Below, piece after piece: positions 52,982 to 61,962 of a stretch of DNA of 64,000 nucleotides (the first letter of the stretch is position 1; every line of letters begins with the position of its first letter). The DNA comes from Dyadobacter sp. (GTDB lineage Bacteria; Bacteroidota; Bacteroidia; Cytophagales; Spirosomataceae): contig NZ_JAGIAS010000011.1 in NCBI RefSeq assembly GCF_017744695.1, positions 62,001 to 126,000 on the forward strand, read 5' to 3'. The translations under genes were made by a program, and so were the position numbers. Under the pieces are notes generated by a model, which was not told the DNA's origin, did no database searches, and was given only the letters and a program-made list of their open reading frames with translations.

Positions 52982-54613
52982 ATGAAAAAGATCCCTGCAT
53001 TATTACTGATGGCCGCGTTCGGTTTGCTGTCCGCAAGGTCCGTGGCCCAGTCCAAATCCCCTCGTGCGGACACCTGCGCGTGCGCACAGCTCGCAAGGAT
53101 GCACATCCCGCAGGCTACCATCACAACTACCGAATGCGTACCCGCGGGCACGTTCAAGCCTCCCGGTAACGGGCCTGCGATAAGCGACCTGCCGGCATTC
53201 TGCCGGGTCGCCGCCGTGTTGCAGCCTTCGCCGGACTCCCATATCCGCATTGAATTGTGGCTACCCGAAACGGGCTGGAACGAGCGGTTTCTCGGCACCG
53301 GCACGGGTGGCGGGGCCGGGTACATCAACTACGGTTCGCTGGCGACGGGCCTGCGGAAGGGCTTTGCCACCACGAATACCGACATGGGTACCTTCCCCGG
53401 CGCAAACGAGCTGGCCGGGCATCCCGAAAAATGGACCGACTTCGGGCACCGCGCCACACACGAAATGACAGTGGCGGGCAAGGCCATTACCGAAGCATAC
53501 TACCACAAATCCGCCCGCAAAGCCTATTTCTCGGGATGCTCCACCGGCGGCCAGCAAGCGCTGATGGAGTCGCAGCGGTATCCAAACGACTACGATGGCA
53601 TTCTTGCAGGCGCACCTGCCAACAACCGCACGCATTTGCACACCGGCTTCATATGGATTCTTCGGGCCACCAACGACCTACCCGGCAGCACCTTCCCCAA
53701 GCAAAAGCTCGACCTGATCACCCGCGCCGTGCTCAACGCCTGTGCCGGCAAGGACGGTGGCGCCCCCGGCGACAATTTCCTGACCAACCCCGCCGCCTGC
53801 CGGTTTGATCCCGAAACACTACCGGTATGCCCCGATGGCACCGACGACAGCACTTGCCTGACCCGGTCTCAGATAACCGCATTGAAAAAGATCTGGGAAG
53901 GCCCCGTCAACCCGCGCACCGGCGAAAGGATTTACACACCCATCCCGCTGGGCAGCGAAAATGTGGCCGCGGGCATCGACATACAGCAAAATCCGGCCCT
54001 GGCACCCAATGCCTTATTTTACCAATACAAATGGGCCTTCGGTAAAGATTTCGACTACAAAACTTTCGATTTTGATCACGACCAGGACGAGCTCGATGCG
54101 CTCCTCGGCCCCGTTCTGAATGCCAATGATTCCGACCTTTCCGCATTCAAACAGAACAGCTCCAAACTCCTCCTGTACACCGGCACCGCCGATCCGCTTG
54201 TGCCCTACCAGGACGCATTGAGCTACTACGAGCGCGTGATGGGCGTACAAGGCGGGCTTTCGCAAACCCGGGATTTCTTCCGTTTTTACCTGATCCCCGG
54301 CATGGGGCATTGCAACGGCGGGCCCGGCCTCAACGACGGCGGCGATATGCTGACTGCGTTGATCAAATGGAGAGAAGAGGGCATCGCGCCGCAGCAGTTG
54401 ACAGGTACAGCTTATGAGGGCGGTGATGCAAAAAAAGGCGTACGGTTCCGGCGACCGGTGTATCCCTATCCACTACTGCCCGCATACAAGGCGGGCGACG
54501 AATCAAGCCCTGAAAGCTACGAGGGGGTCGCGCAGCCCAAGGCGAAAGTGAAGGAGCCGGCAGCGCGGTATTTGAAGAGCATCAAACAAGCACGCACATC
54601 AGGGACCAAGTAG
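52982..54613 (+). CDS. Tannase/feruloyl esterase family protein
   Basis: 543 residues with a signal peptide (MKKIPALLLMAAFGLLSARS, cut near VAQ). The catalytic CS-D-HC set of the fungal tannase family is visible: Ser187 in YFSGCSTGGQQALMESQRYP, Asp near 401 in YTGTADPLVPYQDA, and His-Cys near 442 in PGMGHCNGGPG. The Cys next to Ser and the Cys next to His form a disulfide in known members. A lid-like insert with acidic residues (DFDHDQDELDALLG) may bind calcium. It should hydrolyse ester bonds of gallate or hydroxycinnamate in the periplasm. It is divergent to the GntR gene with an operator candidate between. Confidence 0.9.
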   Translation: MKKIPALLLMAAFGLLSARSVAQSKSPRADTCACAQLARMHIPQATITTTECVPAGTFKPPGNGPAISDLPAFCRVAAVLQPSPDSHIRIELWLPETGWNERFLGTGTGGGAGYINYGSLATGLRKGFATTNTDMGTFPGANELAGHPEKWTDFGHRATHEMTVAGKAITEAYYHKSARKAYFSGCSTGGQQALMESQRYPNDYDGILAGAPANNRTHLHTGFIWILRATNDLPGSTFPKQKLDLITRAVLNACAGKDGGAPGDNFLTNPAACRFDPETLPVCPDGTDDSTCLTRSQITALKKIWEGPVNPRTGERIYTPIPLGSENVAAGIDIQQNPALAPNALFYQYKWAFGKDFDYKTFDFDHDQDELDALLGPVLNANDSDLSAFKQNSSKLLLYTGTADPLVPYQDALSYYERVMGVQGGLSQTRDFFRFYLIPGMGHCNGGPGLNDGGDMLTALIKWREEGIAPQQLTGTAYEGGDAKKGVRFRRPVYPYPLLPAYKAGDESSPESYEGVAQPKAKVKEPAARYLKSIKQARTSGTK

Positions 54614-54708
54614 CCGAAATCCGGCATAAGAGAGTAATATTAATAAGGCAGCGCATACAAAATTACTATTGCGCCGACCGAACGCTATAACCCATGGACA
54701 ATATCAGC

Positions 54709-57700
54709 ATGAAACGCTTTCTGGTTGCTATGACGCTCTGCGGCGGGATTTTTGCAGGGGCCGTCGGGCGAAAAGAGGAATTTCCCCGGGAGGTAAAGCC
54801 CGAGGATGCTATCGCCACATTCGAGATCCCGGCAGGTTTTCAAATTGAAATGGTGGCCAGCGAGCCGGCCATTTCAGATCCAGTTGCGATGGAAATCGAC
54901 GAAAACGGCGTGATGTACGTCGTTGAAATGCACGGCTATCCCCTCGATAAAAGTGGTACGGGAAAAGTGAGAACACTGCACGACACCGACGGCGACGGCC
55001 AAATGGATCGTTCGGTAATTTTTGCCGAAAACCTGGTATTACCGACCGGTATCCTACGCTGGAAAAAAGGCGTGCTGGTAACCGATCCGCCCAATGTCCT
55101 TTACCTCGAAGACACCGACAATGACGGCAAGGCAGACAAGCGGGACACGCTCCTGACGGGTTTCGCGATGTCCAATCCGCAACATAATTTCAACAACCCG
55201 ATCCTGGGTATCGACAACTGGATTTACCTCGGGCACGAGCCGGCCGTAACGACCAAAACTTTTCAGAAGGAATTTGGCGATCGCGGTGGGGAAATACTCT
55301 ATCCACATTTGCCCGACAGCCCGCGTTTGCCCGAAAATGGTTTAGGAAGAGGCGTGCGGTTCCGGCCCGACGCCAAGGGATTGGAGGTGTTGAGCAGCTA
55401 CACGCAATTTGGCCATACGTTCGATCAATGGGGGCATTACCTGCTTGTCAGCAATGCAAACCCGGGTTATCACGAAGTAATTGCCAACCGCTATCTGCTC
55501 CGCAATCCCGACCTGCTGGTTTCGAAGGTGACTCAAACATTGTCGGATCATTCCTCGGAAGTTTTTCCCATTACCAAAAACCCGCAGCACCAATTGCTTA
55601 CCGACCTCGGCGTGTTTACGTCGGCCTGTGGCCTGACCAGCTATCAGGGCGGATTGTTCCCTGCCCCTTACGATAGCGTCGCATTTGTGGCGGAACCTGT
55701 AAGCAACCTTGTCCATGCCGATCTGATCCGCGACAGCGGTGCGAGTTTTACGGCAAGCCGCATACAGGACAAAAAAGAGTTCCTGGCTTCCACCGACTCC
55801 TGGTTCAGACCGGTGAATATGTACATCGGGCCCGACGGTGCATTGTACGTGATGGACTATTACCGGCAGATCATCGAACACCCGGAATGGATGGCCGACG
55901 AGGTCGTTAAATCCGGGGCATTGTACAATGGCCGCGACATGGGGCGCATTTACCGGATTTCGCCCAAAGGTACGCCCCGGATTTCCTGGCCGGGTAAACT
56001 GGACCTGAACGCAATGACGGATGCCGATCTGGTCCAAAAGCTCGCAGACCGGAACATCTGGTGGCGCCGTCATGCGCAGCGCTTGCTGCTGGATCGCCAT
56101 CATGATGCCGCCATCCCGCTGCTCAAAAGCATGGCCACGGGCGACAACCCGCATGGCCGGCTGCATGCGTTATGGACATTGGAAGGCCTGGATGCACTCC
56201 GCGCAGGCGATCTGCAACGCGCACTCAGAGACCCGCATGCAGGCGTGACGGAGAATGCCATCAAAATCGCCGAACTTCACCTGGCGCAGTTTCCGGAGTT
56301 GATACCTTCACTGACTGCCCTGGCCCATCACGCCAATGCGAAAGTCCGCTTTCAGGCGCTGCTGACCCTGGGCGAGATACGGTCCGCAGACGCGCAGTCG
56401 GAAGACGCGCAGTCCGCAGACGTGCTCAAAGCGCGCGAAGCCATTTTGTTCAGGGACCTTCGGGACCCGTGGGTGCAAACCGCTGCCCTCACCTCAGCAT
56501 ACGGAAACGATATGCTGTTTGCCGAAACTTTGAAACGTTACAAACCGCATGACGAAGCATATGCGTCGCTTGTGCAGCGATTGAGCACATTGACCGGTGC
56601 ACGCGGGGACGCTGCCGCAATCAGTTCCATCATTCGTAAAGCGCTGGCACCTGGCGGTACCCAAGGCTGGCAGGCACCCGTATTGCGCGGATTAGCCGAA
56701 AGCCTCAGCAAGCGAACGGATCTTGGTCAATTAGAAGCCGAAAAGACGCTGCTGTTAAATGCATCATTCAAAAACGCGAATCCGGAAATCAGGCAAGCCG
56801 GCATGCAGCTCCTGCGGAAAACCGGACTCCCCGCCGGACCGGAAACGCAGGCCGCCACCAAAAACGCGGTACTGACAGCCTCCAACAAGGGCGCAACGGC
56901 AGAAAAACGGGCAGAAGCGATTCAGTTTCTTTCCTTCAAAAACCCGGCGGCGTATTCGGATGTGCTCCAAAAACTCGTCGTTCCGAGTGAACCTCGTCCG
57001 GTGCAGATAGCCGCATTGAAAACGCTCAATGCCATCCCCGATGAAACGGTATGCCGCTTGCTGCTGGAAAGGTGGGCGTCGCTAACGCCCGACGTGCGTG
57101 AATCGGCCATAGGGTTCTTTCTTTCCGACCCGAAGCGGATCACACTCCTGCTTGACGGCCTGGAACAAGGCAAAATCGACCAGGCGACCCTTGGATGGCC
57201 GCGCAGCGTATCGCTAATGGCCCATCACAACGAAACCCTGCGCAACCGTGCGAGGCAGCTCCTGACACAGAAAGACAGCCAGCGGCAGGTTGTAATACAA
57301 TCTTACAAGCCCGTAATGACCCTTGCGGGAAATCCGCAAGCCGGTAAACTGGTGTTCGAACAGCAATGTGCCGTATGCCACCAGATCGCCGGCGCCGGCG
57401 GCGTGGCATTCGGTCCCGACCTTGGGACGGTCCGCAACCGACGCCCCGAATCGATTATGGGCGACATTCTGGATCCCAATTTTTCCATTGCCGACGGATA
57501 TGATCTCTTGCAAATCGAGCTCGGCTCGGGTGAATCGGCGCAGGGACTGATCGCCAGCGAAACGCCTTCCGCGCTCACGCTGTCCAATTATGGCGGCCAA
57601 AAAAGAGTCATCGCGCGCAAGGATATCAAATCATTGAAAACACTGGGCATGTCAAGCATGCCGGTGGGACTCGAAGCGTCGATTAACCAACAACAAATGG

Positions 57701-57735
57701 CAGACTTGCTTGCCTTCATCAAAAACGCCAAATAA
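54709..57735 (+). CDS. PVC-type membrane-bound dehydrogenase-like protein with HEAT repeats and cytochrome c domain
   Basis: 1008 residues from the ATG at 54709 (an ATG five codons upstream also exists). A signal peptide (MKRFLVAMTLCGGIFAGAVG) precedes a beta-propeller (about 30-400) with FEIPAGFQIEMVASEPAISD and calcium-type loops DTDGDGQMD (about 91) and DTDNDGKADKRD. HEAT-like repeats follow (about 430-860, LHALWTLEGLDALRAGDLQR), then a cytochrome c domain with the heme motif CAVCH at about 887-891 and a likely distal Met in GMSSMPVGLE. These proteins are abundant in Planctomycetes and related groups; they are thought to oxidise sugars or polyols in the periplasm. The next gene is 34 bp downstream. 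Confidence 0.88.
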   Translation: MKRFLVAMTLCGGIFAGAVGRKEEFPREVKPEDAIATFEIPAGFQIEMVASEPAISDPVAMEIDENGVMYVVEMHGYPLDKSGTGKVRTLHDTDGDGQMDRSVIFAENLVLPTGILRWKKGVLVTDPPNVLYLEDTDNDGKADKRDTLLTGFAMSNPQHNFNNPILGIDNWIYLGHEPAVTTKTFQKEFGDRGGEILYPHLPDSPRLPENGLGRGVRFRPDAKGLEVLSSYTQFGHTFDQWGHYLLVSNANPGYHEVIANRYLLRNPDLLVSKVTQTLSDHSSEVFPITKNPQHQLLTDLGVFTSACGLTSYQGGLFPAPYDSVAFVAEPVSNLVHADLIRDSGASFTASRIQDKKEFLASTDSWFRPVNMYIGPDGALYVMDYYRQIIEHPEWMADEVVKSGALYNGRDMGRIYRISPKGTPRISWPGKLDLNAMTDADLVQKLADRNIWWRRHAQRLLLDRHHDAAIPLLKSMATGDNPHGRLHALWTLEGLDALRAGDLQRALRDPHAGVTENAIKIAELHLAQFPELIPSLTALAHHANAKVRFQALLTLGEIRSADAQSEDAQSADVLKAREAILFRDLRDPWVQTAALTSAYGNDMLFAETLKRYKPHDEAYASLVQRLSTLTGARGDAAAISSIIRKALAPGGTQGWQAPVLRGLAESLSKRTDLGQLEAEKTLLLNASFKNANPEIRQAGMQLLRKTGLPAGPETQAATKNAVLTASNKGATAEKRAEAIQFLSFKNPAAYSDVLQKLVVPSEPRPVQIAALKTLNAIPDETVCRLLLERWASLTPDVRESAIGFFLSDPKRITLLLDGLEQGKIDQATLGWPRSVSLMAHHNETLRNRARQLLTQKDSQRQVVIQSYKPVMTLAGNPQAGKLVFEQQCAVCHQIAGAGGVAFGPDLGTVRNRRPESIMGDILDPNFSIADGYDLLQIELGSGESAQGLIASETPSALTLSNYGGQKRVIARKDIKSLKTLGMSSMPVGLEASINQQQMADLLAFIKNAK

Positions 57736-57769
57736 CTACCTCTCTATTTAAGACTAACTTTTCACCTTT

Positions 57770-59002
57770 ATGGCATATCAACATCTGTTTCGTAACCTCA
57801 GTATTTTCTGCCTGGCCGTTGCCGGCCTTACCACCCCACCCGCTGTTTCGCAATCCTTCCAATGGCCCGAAGGGAAAAAAATGGCGATCAGCCTCACCTT
57901 CGACGACGCGCGCGGCAGTCAGGCAACCGCAGGCGTGCCGCTACTCAATGAATACGGCGTTAAGGGGACCTTTTACCTCGTTCCCTCAGCGGTTCAAAAG
58001 CAATTGGAAGGCTGGAAAAAAGCAGTTGCAAGCGGTCACGAAATGGGTAACCACTCATTGCACCACCCGTGCAGCGGCAATTTTGTATGGTCGAGGGAAA
58101 AGGCGCTCGAAACCTACACCCTCGACCAGATGCGATCCGAACTGACGGAAACCAACCGCCAGATCCAGGCCATGCTGGGGGTTACGCCCGTCTCATATGC
58201 CTACCCGTGCGGACACACCTTCGTAGGCCGCGGACGCGGGACGCGGAGCTTTATACCACTCATTTCGGAGCTGTTCGTAACGGGCCGCGGCTGGCTCGAC
58301 GAAGCTCCAGTAGACCCGGCTTATTGTGATTTCGCGCAGTTAACAGGCATGGAAACCGACGGCAAAGACTTTGAACAGATTCTTCCGATCATCGAAGCGG
58401 CCAGAAAATCGGGACAATGGCTTGTACTCGCCGGACACGAAATGGCCGATTCCGGACCGCAAACTACCCGCCTGGCGATGCTGCGCAAACTCTGCGAATA
58501 CGCCAGGAACCCCGACAATGGCATCTGGATTGCGCCTGTGAGCGAAATCGCCGGGTATGTAAAGGCCGTGCGCGATACGATCAACATTCCTGAACTCGTT
58601 GCAGCCGACGCAAAAGGCGTCCTTCATCTGACCGCCGAAAAGGGCAAGGGCACGGGCCCTAAAATTCAATACATGCCTAAATGGAAAGCATTTGGCTGGT
58701 TTGGTGCTACGGATGCCGTAGAATGGGAGATTGAGGTACCCCGGGCAGGCCTGTTTGACGTAAATATGGAGTGGTCTGTCGATGATAAAGAAGCCGGGAA
58801 GACATTCGTGCTCGAAACAAGTAAGACCTCGCTGTCAGGGAAAGTTCCGCCGAGCGGAAGCTGGGAAAATTTCCAAAACAAATCGGTGGGCACCTTGCGA
58901 CTCGCTGCCGGTGTGCAAAAAATAAAATTCCGGTCCAGCAAACCTTTCGCCGACGGCGGACTGCTGGACCTGCGCAAAGTGGTGCTCACTCCTGCCCAAT
59001 AG
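57770..59002 (+). CDS. Secreted polysaccharide deacetylase (NodB domain) with a C-terminal carbohydrate-binding-like module
   Basis: 410 residues. After a signal peptide (cleaved around residue 28, AVSQS) the NodB fold starts with ISLTFDDARGS, where Asp45 and Asp46 are the catalytic base and metal ligand, and His95 and His99 in HEMGNHSLHHP complete the zinc site. VSYAYPCGHTFVGRGRG and GQWLVLAGHEMADSG are the later motifs. A beta-sandwich of about 130 residues (VEWEIEVPRAGLFDVNMEWS, GSWENFQNKSVGTLRLAAGV) ends the protein and looks like a CBM6/35-type module. It removes acetyl groups from a polysaccharide outside the cytoplasm. It shares a unit with the PVC-type gene. Confidence 0.88.
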   Translation: MAYQHLFRNLSIFCLAVAGLTTPPAVSQSFQWPEGKKMAISLTFDDARGSQATAGVPLLNEYGVKGTFYLVPSAVQKQLEGWKKAVASGHEMGNHSLHHPCSGNFVWSREKALETYTLDQMRSELTETNRQIQAMLGVTPVSYAYPCGHTFVGRGRGTRSFIPLISELFVTGRGWLDEAPVDPAYCDFAQLTGMETDGKDFEQILPIIEAARKSGQWLVLAGHEMADSGPQTTRLAMLRKLCEYARNPDNGIWIAPVSEIAGYVKAVRDTINIPELVAADAKGVLHLTAEKGKGTGPKIQYMPKWKAFGWFGATDAVEWEIEVPRAGLFDVNMEWSVDDKEAGKTFVLETSKTSLSGKVPPSGSWENFQNKSVGTLRLAAGVQKIKFRSSKPFADGGLLDLRKVVLTPAQ

Positions 59003-59065
59003 GACATCCGCTGAACCCGTTTGCCCAAATTATTGGTCGCTTTAATTGGAAATTCAAATCCCGGC

Positions 59066-59085
59066 TGTAAATTTACAACTGTAAA
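59066..59085. promoter_or_regulatory. Palindromic half-site array before the DUF932-like gene
   Basis: TGTAAATTTACA (59066-59077) is a perfect 12-bp palindrome and is followed, after AC, by a third half-site TGTAAA (59080-59085). The last base is 12 bp before the ATG at 59098, so a bound repressor would cover the start region. No regulator is identified. Confidence 0.55.
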
Positions 59086-59097
59086 AACACAATTGGA

Positions 59098-60063
59098 ATG
59101 ACTTACCTGAGCGCAATGCCGCAAGCGGCTACATCCTGGGAGGAAATTTGTTATCCGGTAGATTCGGTGTTACTGGCCGATATGCTGCCCGAGTATGACA
59201 TTATTGCCACCGACCGGCAACAGCTGATTGTAGGCACGCCGCCGGGCCACAGGAAAACAATCTTTGGAATACAAAGCTCCGGCTACACCATTATTCCTAA
59301 CGAGATGATCAGACAGGCCGTCGACAGCCTGTTCAGTCAATACGAACTCCAGATCAAGCATACCATTACCGGAGAGTTCAGTATCAGCATTATCCTTCCC
59401 GAAGAACTCGCTATCGGAGGAGAGCGCCTGAAAAGGAGCATTATTGTTACCAATGGCTACAATGGCAAAACGCCTTTCAGCATACAAGGCCGCACACTTA
59501 CCGCAGACAACGGCCTGCCGGGCGGAAGTATGTACAGGGCAGTGTGCCAGAACGGTTTGATGGGCTGGGCCGACTCTTTCACGGAGCTCAGCCATTACCG
59601 GGATTGGCTACGAGGACAGCTGCCCGGCGCTTTCAAGGGACAGCAAAGAAAAAGCGACGCGTCCATGAAGCCGGAAGCACTCCCGCAATTGCGCAGACCG
59701 AAGGGAAATCGCAAAATCGATTTGGAAGCACTTCAGCAGCAGCTGACCGACTTGCTGAGTTCTGTCACACAGCAGGACCTTACGCTGACGGCGCTGGTAT
59801 ATGAATACTTTCAAAATAAATCCATGACCCGCAAAGAGGAAAATGTACTGAGCAGCTTGCCCATCCCCGTGCAGCTGGCCAGGCAGGCCCGCGAGCGCTT
59901 ACGGCTTGAGCAGAGCTTGCTGGGAGTAACCCCCTCCTATTGGTTGATGTACAATGCGGTGAATTATGCCCTTTTCAACGCCCGCAGCAGCCTTACCTTA
60001 AATGATCGCTACAAGCTCGATGAAAAGGTCTTTCACCAGTTTGCCGCGCTTGCATTTAATTAA
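59098..60063 (+). CDS. DUF932 (phage/plasmid-like) family protein
   Basis: 321 residues, soluble. The layout is that of DUF932 proteins: an early GTPPGHRKTIFGIQSSGYTI-IPNEMIRQAVDSLFS, the central IIVTNGYNGKTPFSIQGRTL and GGSMYRAVCQNGLMGWADSF, and near the end SYWLMYNAVNYALFNARSSL and DRYKLDEKVFHQFAALAF. Homologues occur on phages, plasmids and mobile islands; function is unknown. The gene opens a three-gene plus-strand group with a small unknown protein and a Rnk-like protein. An operator-like array lies just before the start. Confidence 0.7.
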   Translation: MTYLSAMPQAATSWEEICYPVDSVLLADMLPEYDIIATDRQQLIVGTPPGHRKTIFGIQSSGYTIIPNEMIRQAVDSLFSQYELQIKHTITGEFSISIILPEELAIGGERLKRSIIVTNGYNGKTPFSIQGRTLTADNGLPGGSMYRAVCQNGLMGWADSFTELSHYRDWLRGQLPGAFKGQQRKSDASMKPEALPQLRRPKGNRKIDLEALQQQLTDLLSSVTQQDLTLTALVYEYFQNKSMTRKEENVLSSLPIPVQLARQARERLRLEQSLLGVTPSYWLMYNAVNYALFNARSSLTLNDRYKLDEKVFHQFAALAFN

Positions 60064-60115
60064 CCCATAGAAGTATAGCAATCATAAGCATTGATCATCA
60101 ACCGATTAGGAATGT

Positions 60116-60460
60116 ATGGATAAAGTGGGAATTTCACCGGCATTGGAAAAAATCCAGCAGCTTTTCAGCACTCATGGCCCATCCCGCCAGCGGGAAGCCG
60201 GCTCGGCGCATCATCGGCCCGACCTGTCCATTATCACAAATTTTATCCGCGAGAATGCCCTCGCACTTGACGAAACAGCTGTGTTGCAGCCGCAAAATCA
60301 AGCAGGCAACCGGACGGCAAACTCCTATAAAATCGCTACCGAACGATTCCTTAAAATCTTAGGCCGGCTTACCCAGGCCAACGAGGGACTGTCGCGGCAG
60401 GAAAGGATTTTTGTTAACCAATACTGGTCCGACCTGCAACATACTGCTTCCGGAAAATAG
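60116..60460 (+). CDS. Hypothetical protein
   Basis: 114 residues, soluble, mostly helical and rich in Gln and Asn (LSIITNFIRENALALDETAV, SYKIATERFLKILGRLTQAN, LSRQERIFVNQYWSDLQHTA). No family recognised. It starts 52 bp after the DUF932-like gene and is followed by an imperfect hairpin and the Rnk-like gene, so it is likely part of the same unit. Confidence 0.65.
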   Translation: MDKVGISPALEKIQQLFSTHGPSRQREAGSAHHRPDLSIITNFIRENALALDETAVLQPQNQAGNRTANSYKIATERFLKILGRLTQANEGLSRQERIFVNQYWSDLQHTASGK

Positions 60461-60505
60461 CCTCGGGGCATTTCCAGTCAATACCAAACACATAACGCTA
60501 TCAAT

Positions 60506-60553
60506 GATTGCAGCGCCACCGCATCCTGTCAGGGGCTGCGGCGGGCTGCAATC
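60506..60553 (+). other. Long imperfect RNA hairpin before the Rnk-like gene
   Basis: GATTGCAGC (60506-60514) and GCTGCAATC (60545-60553) pair perfectly, and CCACCGC in the loop can pair with GCGGCGG, giving a stem of about 15 bp. No T-tract follows, so it is not a simple terminator. It is 59 bp before the ATG at 60613 and may affect the stability or translation of that message. Confidence 0.5.
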
Positions 60554-60612
60554 GACTATTCCTTAACCCATTAACCTTGCCCCCTGTGAACAACCAACAA
60601 ACCAAACCTGTT

Positions 60613-60999
60613 ATGAGCACCAATACAAGCCCTGTCATACTTGGAAAAAATGATTTTCGCCTTCTTAAACAGTTTGCGAGCAATTTCTCGGACAGCCCTG
60701 CGGCGAGCGAAATGTCACTTGCTTACGAGCTGAACCGGGCCATAGTCGTTGAAGACGATCAACTTCCGGAAGATAGTATCCGCCTGAATTCACAAGTAAA
60801 GGTGCTGGAATTGACGACCAACAGGGAAATGGAATTCAGCATTGTTATGCCCCATCTGGCGGACATTGCGGAACAGAAGATATCCATTCTCACGCCGATG
60901 GGCGCCGCGTTGATAGGACTTTGCAAAGGTGAAACCGTAGAGTGGAAAATGCCCGCCGGGATCAGGAAATTGAAGATCCTAGATGTACGTTCGGCTTAA
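60613..60999 (+). CDS. Rnk/GreA C-terminal domain protein (nucleoside diphosphate kinase regulator-like)
   Basis: 128 residues from the ATG at 60613; the frame extends upstream to 60508 but would run through the hairpin and has no coding character there. The N-terminal part (PVILGKNDFRLLKQFASNFS) resembles the helical region of Rnk, and the C-terminal FKBP-like GreA/GreB domain shows DSIRLNSQVKVLELTTNREM-EFSIVMPHLADIAEQKISIL and TPMGAALIGLCKGETVEWKM. It lacks the GreA coiled-coil finger, so it would bind RNA polymerase without cleaving transcripts. In the group with a DUF932-like gene, its role is not known. Confidence 0.85.
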   Translation: MSTNTSPVILGKNDFRLLKQFASNFSDSPAASEMSLAYELNRAIVVEDDQLPEDSIRLNSQVKVLELTTNREMEFSIVMPHLADIAEQKISILTPMGAALIGLCKGETVEWKMPAGIRKLKILDVRSA

Positions 61000-61034
61000 A
61001 TGCCGGCGGGAAGTTACCAACCGGCTTTGCGGAC

Positions 61035-61697
61035 TTAATACATCGCATACCAGGAGTCGTATCCCTGAAATCCTGCTTGCGGAACATATCTAAACAACTG
61101 TTTCAGCCTGAGCTTGTAGGTTACCTGGCCAAGTTTGGGATCTTCATCATGATAAATGAAGGTGATAAACGATTTCCCCCCGGCCTTATCCACCTGCCTG
61201 GCACTGGTAAGGCTGTGAAGTATCCTCGAACTGGCGGGATCGATATACGCGGATTTTCCGGGAATGATCATGCGGACTAAATTCGGGGTAAACTGCGAGC
61301 TGACAACCAGGGTCCCTTTCGCTTCATCCCATTCACATTTCAGTCCGGACGGATAGGAAACCCTCGTGAACAATGCGAAAGTTCTTGCGGGGCCCTCTAT
61401 TTCGGTGTTAAGAAATTCATCCCCGAAATACAACCAAACAGAGCCCTCTCCCTCGTAAGGAAATGCCAGAAAAACTCTTTTTTGATACACCTTATATATC
61501 GTATCTATTTCAAAGAGGCTCACCGAATCCTTTCCAATATGCCGATAGGCCTGATCGACGTACAAAACCCCCAGATTGAGCGAATCCCTGTTCAATCGGG
61601 CCGATATTTCGACCGCCTGAACTTCCTTTTTCGAGCAGGATCCGGCAATTAATGCAACAACCGCAACGACAACAACAAAACAGAATAGCTTTTTCAT
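61035..61697 (-). CDS. Hypothetical lipoprotein
   Basis: 220 residues from the ATG at 61697 (an upstream Met at 61739 would precede the signal). The signal peptide ends in a lipobox (VVVVAVVALIAGSCSKKE). The mature part is beta-rich with conserved-looking aromatic segments (FLAFPYEGEGSVWLYFGDEF, ARTFALFTRVSYPSGLKCEW, MIIPGKSAYIDPASSRIL). I do not recognise a family. It converges with the Rnk-like gene (35-bp gap). Confidence 0.75.
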   Translation of the reverse strand: MKKLFCFVVVVAVVALIAGSCSKKEVQAVEISARLNRDSLNLGVLYVDQAYRHIGKDSVSLFEIDTIYKVYQKRVFLAFPYEGEGSVWLYFGDEFLNTEIEGPARTFALFTRVSYPSGLKCEWDEAKGTLVVSSQFTPNLVRMIIPGKSAYIDPASSRILHSLTSARQVDKAGGKSFITFIYHDEDPKLGQVTYKLRLKQLFRYVPQAGFQGYDSWYAMY

Positions 61698-61962
61698 GGC
61701 TTGTGTCTGCAAATTTGGTCTAATATAGCTCGTAGACACCTGTTTCGATCGTCACCGTTGCGGTTCCCAGGGAGGAAATACTACATTCACCCGTCTGGGG
61801 TTTTGCCGAAATGGGTATGAACCGTTGTGAATATGAAAAAAGTAGCCTGCTAACAGCAACGATAAAACAAGACCGCCGGCTATTGTCCCGCCTATATCGT
61901 GCCGGCGAAATTGGTCGTCTATGACGGCGTAAGCGCAACTGAATGCCCTTAAAGCCGGATAA

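Noticed and set aside
61720-61960. Small frames upstream of the lipoprotein, one with a membrane-like segment (GGTIAGGLVLSLLLAGYFF)
   Set aside because: The frame with the membrane-like segment has no start codon and runs out of the end of the MFS gene; the competing 72-residue frame is very basic at its start. A gene remnant is possible but cannot be supported.
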